A stretch of 10,369 bases of DNA from Capsulimonas sp. (GTDB lineage Bacteria; Armatimonadota; Armatimonadia; Armatimonadales; Capsulimonadaceae). A program made the translations under genes and the position numbers. Positions within the stretch are counted from its first letter, which is position 1, and each line of letters begins with the position of its first letter. This document shows, one piece after another, positions 1 to 7,800 of this stretch. The DNA is taken from the NCBI GenBank assembly GCA_025963815.1, contig JAOQAA010000418.1, positions 1 to 10,369 on the forward strand, read 5' to 3'. Under the pieces are notes generated by a model. The model saw only the letters and a program-made list of their open reading frames with translations. It had not been told where the DNA came from and made no database searches.

Positions 1-83
1 CGCAGCTGGAGGGGAATGGACTAGTAACGCAGACGGCTTGCGTCAGAACAGTTCTTCCAAACCCCTCCAGCTGCGGGAGGGGT
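1..83. repeat. GC-rich inverted repeat / hairpin element
   Basis: Bases 1-14 (CGCAGCTGGAGGGG) are the exact reverse complement of 62-75, giving a 14-bp perfect inverted repeat around a 47-base loop. The right arm can also fold locally: 61-68 (ACCCCTCC) pairs perfectly with 76-83 around a 7-base loop (69-75). The two stems exclude each other because both use 62-68. The element lies downstream of the reductase gene and ends at the window edge, so it may extend further left. It resembles intergenic interspersed palindromic repeats (REP-like). It could form a 3' hairpin protecting or ending the minus-strand transcript, but no T-run follows it, so I do not call it a rho-independent terminator. Confidence 0.7.
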
Positions 84-188
84 GGCCCGAAGGGCCGGGG
101 TGGGTATAACACGGCAGGGGTGGCCGAAGGCCGGGGTGGGTGGAACAGGGGGGAGCACGGAAACGGGCGGACGCCCTGTGGGTGGAAC
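74..188. repeat. tandem hairpin repeat units (REP-like)
   Basis: Two adjacent units, 74-111 and 112-147, share the same layout: a GC-rich lead (GGGAGGGGT / GGCAGGGGT), a small hairpin, then GGGGTGGGT and an A-rich end. The hairpin is GGCCC-GAA-GGGCC in the first unit (84-96) and GGCC-GAA-GGCC in the second (122-132), so one base pair was gained or lost symmetrically and pairing was kept. A third, degenerate unit is likely at about 157-188: a different stem (GGGC 165-168 with GCCC 173-176) followed by TGGGTGGAAC at 179-188, identical to 137-146. No coding potential is evident here. Function is unknown. It could be a transcript-end structure or a mobile non-autonomous repeat. Confidence 0.65.
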
Positions 189-213
189 CGCTAAAGCGCG
201 GGGGGATAGCTCA

Positions 214-1305
214 CTACCCCAGCCAGTCCGGATTATGCGCCGTTCCGTCGAACCGCGTGGACGTTTTGAACAGCTCAGTGGAGCCGTCGGCGGCGGCGGT
301 TTTTGTGCGGCCGAGCAGCGAGGCGACCTGTGTTTTGCTGAGGGGCTGGAAGGTGCGGGCGGCTTCCAGGGCCTGTTCCAAGATCTCCATGCGCTCGATG
401 CCGGTGACCACGACGGAGACGGGAAGCGTCATGGAGTAGTGGAACATCTCAATGGGCGTCGCGAGCTTATCGGCGAGGACGCGGTCGAGGATGAAGTGGT
501 CGCCAAAGGTCTTCATGGCGATCACGCCGATTCCCCTTTGGCTGGCGATCGGCAATACCTGACGCGTGAAGCTGCGAAAGTGCGCGTCCATGACGTTGAT
601 CGGCATTTGCACCGTGTCGAGATGGAAGTCGTGGCTGTCGGCCACTTCCAGCATCCGGCGATGCACCAGCGGGTCTTTGTGGCCGGTGAAGCCGATGTAG
701 CGGACTTTGCCCGCCGCTTTCGCCTTTAACACAGCTTCCAGAGCGCCGCCCTTGCCGAAGATCCGGTCTGGGTCCTCCATACGCAGGATCTCATGGAACT
801 GAAGCAGATCGATACGATCCGTCTGAAGACGCTTCAGCGATTCATCGATCTGGCTGGCCGCCGACGCGCTGGTGCGGCCGTCGATCTTGGTCATCAGAAA
901 CGCCTTGTCCCGGTATCCACCCTCGGCGAGCGCCTTGCCCATGCGCGTCTCGCTGCCGCCGTTGTGGTAGTCCCAGCAGTTGTCGAGAAAATTGACGCCC
1001 CGATCCAGCGCCGCGTGTATTAGCTTGATCCCCTCGGCGTCGCTGTCCGGCGAGCCGATATGGTATCCGCCCAGACCGATCAGCGAGACCTCTTCGCCGG
1101 TGCGTCCCAGCATCCGGTACGGCATATCGCCTTTACGCGTCGTCTTCGGTGTCGGCCCCGGCTCCATGCCCGCATCGGGCGCGATATCGACGCGTGGATC
1201 GCGTTTCTCCGCCGCCTTTGCCTCCGGCAATCCCGTCACCGACATCGCCGCCGCGCCCGCCGCAAGCGTCGCGCCCGTCTTGAGAAAATCCCGTCGCGTG
1301 GTCAT
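214..1305 (-). CDS. Tat-exported aldo/keto reductase family oxidoreductase
   Basis: A 363-aa protein of the aldo/keto reductase superfamily, NAD(P)H-dependent TIM-barrel enzymes that reduce carbonyl groups; the substrate here is unknown. The N-terminus is a twin-arginine signal: TRRDFLK at residues 3-9, an Ala-rich hydrophobic stretch to about 26, and likely cleavage near EAKA-AE (about 31). The enzyme is therefore probably exported folded with its cofactor. The barrel begins at MPYRMLGRTG (61-70). The canonical tetrad is present: D108 (FLDN), Y113 (WDYHNG, followed by GSE), K140 (MTK) and H171 (LLQFHE). The C-terminus has no Cys-rich iron-sulfur motif. I chose the start at 1305 because it puts the Tat motif at the N-terminus and has GGGAG 7 bases upstream. 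The in-frame ATG at 1359 would add 18 residues before the signal and has no ribosome site. It lies 78 bases after the large gene at 1384-4878 on the same strand, possibly as the last gene of that operon. Confidence 0.9.
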   Translation of the reverse strand: MTTRRDFLKTGATLAAGAAAMSVTGLPEAKAAEKRDPRVDIAPDAGMEPGPTPKTTRKGDMPYRMLGRTGEEVSLIGLGGYHIGSPDSDAEGIKLIHAALDRGVNFLDNCWDYHNGGSETRMGKALAEGGYRDKAFLMTKIDGRTSASAASQIDESLKRLQTDRIDLLQFHEILRMEDPDRIFGKGGALEAVLKAKAAGKVRYIGFTGHKDPLVHRRMLEVADSHDFHLDTVQMPINVMDAHFRSFTRQVLPIASQRGIGVIAMKTFGDHFILDRVLADKLATPIEMFHYSMTLPVSVVVTGIERMEILEQALEAARTFQPLSKTQVASLLGRTKTAAADGSTELFKTSTRFDGTAHNPDWLG

Positions 1306-1312
1306 AAGCTTT

Positions 1313-1317
1313 CTCCC
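1313..1317 (-). promoter_or_regulatory. ribosome binding site of the reductase gene
   Basis: On the minus strand this reads GGGAG, 7 bases before the ATG at 1305-1303. It decides the start: the longer in-frame ATG at 1359-1357 has no purine-rich Shine-Dalgarno sequence upstream. Confidence 0.75.
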
Positions 1318-1383
1318 GCCATTCGTTCTTGCGAGAGTCTTACCCACTTTTGGGGCCATATCAAGACGTGAATATGTTCGCCG

Positions 1384-4300
1384 TTAATCGCCTGGAAGAG
1401 CGACCGTCACTTCCGTCATCGGAGCGCTCTCCGTGAATGCCGGGACGGCGAAGGGCTTGCTGAGACGCGCTCGCCCTTTGCCGTCACCGTCGCTGATTTG
1501 ATGCGGTCCGGTCTCCAGCCCTTCCAAACGCACATCCCCGGCGCTGTCCACGGGAAACGTGTCCGGCCAAAGAATGTCCGTGAGCGGCCCGGCGGGGCGG
1601 GCGACGTGTATGGATTTCAAACCAGAAGGTTTTCCATGGGCGTTCCGGAGATGGACGATTGTCGCCGCGCCGGGGGCGCCGATGTCGAAGGCGAGGTCGG
1701 GGAGGGGCTGGTCGCCCACGACGAGCGTTTTCGTTTCGGATAGCCAGATTCCGTCGCGGGCGGCCTGGATCTGGTACGTTCCGGGCGTTAGACCGCGCAG
1801 GTCAAATGAGCCGTCGTCCTGGGTCGTCAGGTCGAATCCCAGGACCGGGTCCAGTTTCCCATGTCCCTGGGAAACGGCCAGTACGCGGAAGGACGACGGC
1901 AGGCCGGTCACCGGCGCGCCGCCGATTGTGACGTGGCCATGGACGGCGTTGGGGGCGGGCAGAGTGATGCGTTTGGTTTCGCCCGGCGTGTAGGGGACGA
2001 TGACCGCCCCGCTCGTTCCGGGCAGCCATGCGACGATCACGGGCTCCGTGGGACTTCCGCTCAAGGCTTTCGAAGCCGCGATGGGAAAGTAAGAATTGGA
2101 GGCTGCGACCAAGTGGCCGTCGGCGCCGATATTCCAGCGGGAGGACGGTCCAGTGGCGTTTGGTAAGAATATCGCCGCCTCCGCGCCCCATGCGGGCGTG
2201 ACCCCATCGGAAAGGAACACCTGGGCGGCCGTTTGGGGCGCTGGGTCGTATTCGCGCGCCGGCATGGGAGACGCCGAGAGCGGCGCGGGAACGAGGGTCA
2301 CATGGGTTACTTTGCCTGGCTTGACATCGACCCGCCAGTCTCGAATAGGGGCGTGTGAGCCTCTATCGCTGGGAGTATTGCGCACGACTTCCAGCTTCGT
2401 CTTGCCGACAGGAAACGGCCCCGCAAGGAACTTGCCGGTCGCCCGATCATACTGAAGGCTGCCCGGAGTGGGATAAAAACCATTCACACAGACTTGGAAA
2501 AGCTTGGGGGCTTCCGGCCCGCCCACTTTCCCACGAATGTATCCCTGACGCTCGGCGCGGATCGTCTCTCGCACTTCTCCGCCCGAGGCGATCGTCGTTT
2601 TGAAGGGAGGAAATATCTGCACATCGGTCAATGTGGAATCGGGTGGGATCAGTTCGCTGTCCGCGCCCAGCTTCGGCGCTTTCCTGGAGGCTGGGCTGAG
2701 CGCCTGAACGGTATACTCGCCCGACGGCAGATTGGAAAAGACGGCCTCGCCGCTCGGATCGGCGGATGCCCAGAAATCACTCCAGTTCGGCCCATGGACG
2801 AAAATGGAGCAGCCGGGCGTCGGCTGCCCCTGAGCATCCTGCAGACGGATGCGGAGGCGTCCGCCTTCGAGGCTCGCCGTACGGAAGGTGACCGGCCCGA
2901 ACGAGGGGATCGCGGGGGAGACCGCGACATAGCCGTCGCCGGCATTGACCGGCTCGATCGTCAGCGAGACCCCGTCGGCTTCCTTATCACGGTATCGCGG
3001 CGAAATGCGCTTCAATCCAGGCTCATTTTCCATGAGGCTCACTTCGCCGTTGGCCGACACTCCGAGACTGGAAAACGTACTGAGGGTGGCGTTCGCCGCG
3101 CCGGAAAGCGTCTGGATGCCAATCTGACTGAGAGGTTTCCCGCTTGTGTCAAGGACGCGTATGACTGGGGGAATCGGCCGCTCGTGCACGTTCAGCGTAA
3201 AACGGCGCATCTCATCGCCGCCCACCGCCGCTCCGATCCCGGAACCTGTTGCAAGGGTCGGCTTACCGCCGTTCGCCGCAGTCAGATCGCCCACGGAAGC
3301 CGAAATATCCCACAAGCCGGGAGCGAGATGTTCAAATGTCGCTTCGCCGTCGGCGTTTGTCGTGGCCGATGGCCGCATCTGCGCGATCAATTCCGCCGCA
3401 TCGGGAGCTCCGCCGCCACGGGCGAGAACGGAGCCATCCCACCATTGGCCCCCGTGCGGACTGACGCTGACTTTCACTCCGGCGATCGGTTTTCCCTGAC
3501 GCAGCACGCACACGATCAGCCCCGAATGTCCGTCCGGCAAGATCAGATCGCCGTGAAACGTGCTCGGCGTCTCACCGGAAGCGAGCGGAGCGGAATCCGG
3601 CGCGGCGGGCGCCGCCGTCAGCGGCCGGCCGGTTTGCGAGGCGTACAGCCAGACCGAGATCCCAACGGGATCTCCGGGAAGGTTCGTGATGACAAACGCG
3701 CCGTCGGCGTCCGTCTTTCCCTTTTGCGTTTCCTGGATCGGGCCATGAAAGCCAAAGTAGGTGCAGAGCGCGTAGACATCCACACCGGAGGCGGGATGGC
3801 CTGAGGCGTCGGTGACGCGCCCGTGAACAGATCGTTTCGGCGGCTCGGCCTTGACCGCCGTCGGCGCTGTAGCTGGATAGCGCGTTGGCGGGCGCACGTT
3901 CACATTCGGAATCTCCGCGCCGGGGCTCAGATCGACGCTCACGCTATCACTGCGGCTGGGTCCGTTCATCGCAAACAGATACTGGCTGCCCGCCACGACA
4001 TCGGCCAGAGTGAACCGTCCGTGGGCGTCGACATAGGCTCGAGGGCGATACCATGAGAAGCCGCCAAATCCAGACGGCGAGACTGTGACATAAGCTCCCA
4101 GGGAGCCAAGCGCCGGATCGACAGCGCCCGAAACGCTGGCGAGGCGCGCGAGCGGCGGCATTTCTAAAATCGTCTCCTGGTTCGCGATCGCCTCGAAGTA
4201 ACCGGTCGAGCCGAACCCGGCTCCGGACGCAACGATTTGCAGGCGGGTCAGGCCAGGATAACAGCGCAGCCGCAGTCGGCCCGATGCGTCCGTCGCGCCA

Positions 4301-4878
4301 TAACGCAAAAGCACGCCATAGTCCTCAGACCCCTGACTTGCCTGCGACAGCTCGACCTTATGGTTCGCCAGCGGCATGCCGTCCGGTCCGCGCAGCCGCA
4401 TGGTCACGATGGCCATATCCGGCGCCACGACGGAAAAAGACGCCGTGTCGCCCACAGTGATCCATTTCGTCACGCAGTCTTGCGCGTCATGCCTCAAAAT
4501 CTCATAGACGCCGTTCGATGCATTATAATCCGGCGCGATCGACGGAACGGTGCGCCAGGAACCCATTTCGTCGGGAAACGCATAGCACTGCGGCCCCATC
4601 TGGCCGGGCTGCCCATAGAGGGCGCCCGAGTTCGATGTGCTCCAGGTAAAGCGTCCTTGATCGTCGGTAACAACCGTCGTTTTCGCGCTCAGCTCCGCCT
4701 GCCCGCTGCTGTCGGGAAAGTACAGCGTCGCCCGTACCAGCGGTTTGCCGTCCGCCGTCGTCGCGATCCCCTGGACGATTTGGCTTGCGGCGGGCGCCGC
4801 CTGGCTGGAAACGGAAGCAAGGGTCCAGAAGACAGATACCGCCAGCAGGGATACGAAAGACTTGTCATAAAACGTCAT
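1384..4878 (-). CDS. secreted multi-module protein with carboxypeptidase regulatory-like domains (paralogue 1)
   Basis: An 1164-aa exported protein of unknown function. Residues 1-27 form a Sec signal peptide (hydrophobic core about 8-22, cleavage near SSQA-AP). The rest is a string of roughly eleven beta-sandwich modules, approximately at 34-80, 155-215, 250-303, 350-412, 453-527, 571-630, 673-727, 778-833, 882-957, 978-1040 and 1073-1130. The clearest carboxypeptidase regulatory-like example is VHGRVTDASGHPASGVDVY (351-369) with TDADGAFVITNLPGD (389-403); others include TTNADGEATFEHLAPGLW (506-523) and DPSGEAVFSNLPSGEY (707-722). A Pro-rich linker (about 329-348) separates the N-terminal part from the rest. 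No catalytic site, membrane anchor or LPXTG-type signal is seen. It starts 3 bases after the stop of the upstream paralogue, with its ribosome site inside that gene. Cysteines are at 98, 135, 206, 372, 457, 690 and 797; the first three match paralogue 2. The likely role is an extracellular or periplasmic binding or scaffold protein (inference). Confidence 0.88.
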   Translation of the reverse strand: MTFYDKSFVSLLAVSVFWTLASVSSQAAPAASQIVQGIATTADGKPLVRATLYFPDSSGQAELSAKTTVVTDDQGRFTWSTSNSGALYGQPGQMGPQCYAFPDEMGSWRTVPSIAPDYNASNGVYEILRHDAQDCVTKWITVGDTASFSVVAPDMAIVTMRLRGPDGMPLANHKVELSQASQGSEDYGVLLRYGATDASGRLRLRCYPGLTRLQIVASGAGFGSTGYFEAIANQETILEMPPLARLASVSGAVDPALGSLGAYVTVSPSGFGGFSWYRPRAYVDAHGRFTLADVVAGSQYLFAMNGPSRSDSVSVDLSPGAEIPNVNVRPPTRYPATAPTAVKAEPPKRSVHGRVTDASGHPASGVDVYALCTYFGFHGPIQETQKGKTDADGAFVITNLPGDPVGISVWLYASQTGRPLTAAPAAPDSAPLASGETPSTFHGDLILPDGHSGLIVCVLRQGKPIAGVKVSVSPHGGQWWDGSVLARGGGAPDAAELIAQMRPSATTNADGEATFEHLAPGLWDISASVGDLTAANGGKPTLATGSGIGAAVGGDEMRRFTLNVHERPIPPVIRVLDTSGKPLSQIGIQTLSGAANATLSTFSSLGVSANGEVSLMENEPGLKRISPRYRDKEADGVSLTIEPVNAGDGYVAVSPAIPSFGPVTFRTASLEGGRLRIRLQDAQGQPTPGCSIFVHGPNWSDFWASADPSGEAVFSNLPSGEYTVQALSPASRKAPKLGADSELIPPDSTLTDVQIFPPFKTTIASGGEVRETIRAERQGYIRGKVGGPEAPKLFQVCVNGFYPTPGSLQYDRATGKFLAGPFPVGKTKLEVVRNTPSDRGSHAPIRDWRVDVKPGKVTHVTLVPAPLSASPMPAREYDPAPQTAAQVFLSDGVTPAWGAEAAIFLPNATGPSSRWNIGADGHLVAASNSYFPIAASKALSGSPTEPVIVAWLPGTSGAVIVPYTPGETKRITLPAPNAVHGHVTIGGAPVTGLPSSFRVLAVSQGHGKLDPVLGFDLTTQDDGSFDLRGLTPGTYQIQAARDGIWLSETKTLVVGDQPLPDLAFDIGAPGAATIVHLRNAHGKPSGLKSIHVARPAGPLTDILWPDTFPVDSAGDVRLEGLETGPHQISDGDGKGRARLSKPFAVPAFTESAPMTEVTVALPGD
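1498..1830 (-). repeat. direct DNA repeat, copy 1 (3' end of paralogue 1)
   Basis: This part of paralogue 1 is repeated in the other two large genes without net insertion or deletion. The offset to copy 3 is 7016 bases and to copy 2 is 3477 bases at every anchor checked. Copies 1 and 3 share CCTTCCAAACGCACATC on the plus strand (1520-1536 and 8536-8552). Copies 1 and 2 share TCGCGGGCGGCCTGGAT (1754-1770 and 5231-5247). A hand count over 1501-1610 against 8517-8626 gives 92 of 110 identical bases. The repeat encodes the conserved C-terminal modules. Confidence 0.8.
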
Positions 4879-4881
4879 GAT

Positions 4882-7800
4882 TTATTCCTTAATCGTCAAA
4901 ACTTGCGCCGCCTGACCCGCCGCGAACGCCGGTGCAGTGAACGAGATCTTCTTACGCCCACCCTCGATACTGATCTGATGCAGCCCCGCTTCCAATCCCT
5001 CCAAACGTAAATCGCCGCCGGCGTCGGTGGTGAAGGTTTTCGGCCAATAAGCGTCGGTAAGCGGTCCTGCAGGACGCGCGAGGGTCACCGTTCGGCTGGC
5101 GAGTGGCTTGCCTTGGGCGTTGGTGATGTGCAGGATCATCGGCGTGGCAGGCGCGCCGATGTCGAAGTTTAGGTCGGGAAGCGCCCCATTGTCGATGGTG
5201 ACCGTTTTCGTTTCGGACAGCCAGATCCCATCGCGGGCGGCCTGGATTTGGTAGACGCCGGGCGTCAATCCCGTCAGGTCAAATGTTCCGTCGGACTGGG
5301 CCGTTATTTTGACCTGGAGGAGTAAGGCGATTTCCCCACGCCCTTGATAGGAAGCCACGAGCGTGAACGACGATGTCAGGCCGTCGATGGATTTGCCGGC
5401 CACAGTGACGCGGCCATGGATGGCGGCGGGGGCGGGGAGGGTGATCGCGATGGTCTTGCCGGGCGTGTCGGGGACGATCGATGCGCCATTAGAGCCGGGC
5501 AGCCAGGCGACCAGAACGGGACGGTTGATTTTGTCGCCGATAGGCGGAGTGGGAGAGTAGGACGAAATATCGTTGTTATCCGGGATGCTTGCGATACCGA
5601 GCGCGTCCGTGCGTGCGACTTTGGCTGGGCGCCAACTGTTTGGCGCCATCAGCGCTACGCGTGCGCCCCAGGCAGGTGTGACGCCATCGGACAGGAGCAC
5701 ACGCGCGTCCAGCGGCGACTGAGCGTCTATGGCCTGCGGGGTGATATCCGGTTCGTCCGGGTCGGGCGTCAGCACGAGGTTCGCGACATGGTCCTGCGAA
5801 ACCGTGACGGTATTTGTCGGTTCCTTTGTACTGGCCCAGCCGCCGCTGGGCGGCGTTCGATAAAGCTGCAAGACGGTGGGGCCGACCGGCAGCGGCCCGA
5901 ACAAAAACTCGCCCGTTTCGCGCTCATAGTGGAACTGCGCCAACGAATCCCGAACATTCGGCGCCGTGACTGCGTAGTTCCGTGTCTGACCGGGCGCCGC
6001 GATCCGGCCGTGAATATAACCCATCGGCATCGGCCGGAAGGTCACGAGTGTTTCATGGTCCGGCGCTGTGGTGATCATCGTCGGCCGGATATCGGTGACG
6101 CCGATCAGCGTGTCATTGTCGGGAAATGGCTGTCCTGGGCTTCCCACAAACGGCGCCGCCGGTTGTCCTGGGAGAAACGCCGCCACGCGATGGGGTCCTG
6201 TCGGAATGTCTGAAAATACGGCTTCGCCGTGCACATCCAAACTGGCGGCGTAGGGCTCCGACCCGTAATCGAGGTCCACTGCGGCGGATCCGGCGGCGCG
6301 CTGCCCCTGCGCATTCTCAAGACGAACGCGGATGCTCCCAGGCTCGCGCCGCGTCGTTCGGATGATCGCGGGGTCTGTCTCCACCAGATCGGGCGACTGG
6401 GCGATCAACCCGGCGTCGCCGCTGTATGCGAGTTCGGGCAGGTTTCCACTGTTCTGGTCCGGCAGGTCGGAATAGTGCGCGGAATACAAAACCAGTCCCG
6501 ATGTCCAGGGCTGAAACGCGCCGATCCCGCTGCTGTTCGTATCGAGCCGCTCCTGGCCGGACGGGTTCGCCAGCGGCGGCAAGGCCAGACTCAGCAGGAG
6601 CTGTTTCTTCGCCACGGGCCGCCCGCCCGCCGCGAGCGCCTGAAAGGTGCGGACGGGGAGGACGCCGTGCAGCGTGAGCGAAAACCGACGCGGCGCGCCC
6701 ACGGCGACAGCTACGCCTTCCGCAAGCGCCGATTCGCGCGGTAGGTTCCGGTCCAACGATGCTTGACGGGTTCCATCCGCAGGACGGACGATTGCTGATA
6801 TCGTCCAGGCGCCGGGAGCAATATCGGTGAATCGGGCGTCACCGTTTGCGTCGGTAACCATTGCCGGCGTAACCGCGTCGCCTGCGGGGTCATTTGGCGT
6901 GTCGCTCCACATCATGGTGAAGTAGTCTGCACGTCCCGGCATTGTCAGCGTGACGCCCACACCAGCGGCTGGCGCTCCGTGGCGCAGGACGTGGACGGTA
7001 AGCTCGGTATGGCCCGTCGGGGGGACGAGATCGCGCTCAAATCGTGGCTTTGCGGGAGGCGGTCCGTCGATCATGATCAAGTTGCCGGGAGATGCGTCTG
7101 TGAAGCTGCGCGCCGCGGCAATGGCTGCGGGAAAGCCCGGCCTTTTGGCGACTATTGTAACGCTGCTCCAACCCCGGTCTCCCTCGCTCTCAATCCGGTA
7201 GGCGCCGTTGGCGTCCGTTTTCGTCGCCAGCATGGGCAGGCGGTCCCACATGGCGCGCCCTCTCCAGTATTGGGGAATCGACACGCGCGCATAAACATCG
7301 ATTCCCGCCGCCGGCTTTCCATCGGCGTCGATCACATGTCCGGTCACGAAGCTGTGCTCGGGCGTCGCTGGCCGCTGCGAGTAGATCCTCGGAGTGATCT
7401 GGCGGATCAGCGTGACGCCCCGTCGATCCTCGCCCGGCTTCAGGGGCACACTCAACCGCGCGCTCCTGCCATCCGGCGTGGAAGCAGTAAGCGTGTTGCC
7501 GCCGGGAAGGAGGTCGGTCAGCGTAAATGTCCCGTTGGGCCCGGTCGTTGTCTCCGGCTGATACCAGCGCCAGTTTTCGGCATAGACCGTCATACCCGGC
7601 GCCGCCAACGGCGCTTCGACCTTGCCGGACACCCGCGCGAACGCCGCCAGTCGTGGCAGCGCACGCTCCACATCCTGACCGGGCAGCACAAGCAGCGAAC
7701 CTGTCCAGACGACCCCAATCCCCGGAACCACCACCTGAAGTCGTGTTTCGCCAGGAAAACATCGCAACCGAAGCCGGCCCTGTTCGTCTGTTCGGCCCTG

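Noticed and set aside
165..201. Rho-independent terminator after the reductase gene
   Set aside because: The small hairpins (165-176 and 188-201) have only 4-bp stems and no T-run follows on the minus strand.
1..213. CRISPR array at the left edge
   Set aside because: There are only two or three adjacent GC-rich units without regular unique spacers, and the units themselves are hairpins. This fits REP-like repeats instead.
1337..1364. Possible promoter before the reductase (minus strand TTGATA, 16-base spacer, TAAGAC)
   Set aside because: The -35-like box is fair, but TAAGAC matches only three of six bases of TATAAT, and such matches occur by chance. Kept only as a weak possibility.
2494..3804. 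Long open frame on the plus strand (436 codons) opposite paralogue 1
   Set aside because: It lies antisense inside a well-supported secreted protein and its translation is Arg-rich with no recognisable domain. Such frames are common opposite high-GC coding sequence.
4237..5010. Plus-strand open frame of 257 codons across the junction of paralogues 1 and 2
   Set aside because: It is an antisense, Arg-rich shadow covering the signal peptide of one gene and the tail of the other, with no domain or supporting context.
5344..6213. Plus-strand open frame of 289 codons inside paralogue 2
   Set aside because: It is opposite conserved coding sequence. Its composition is that of an antisense shadow and nothing in it resembles a protein family.
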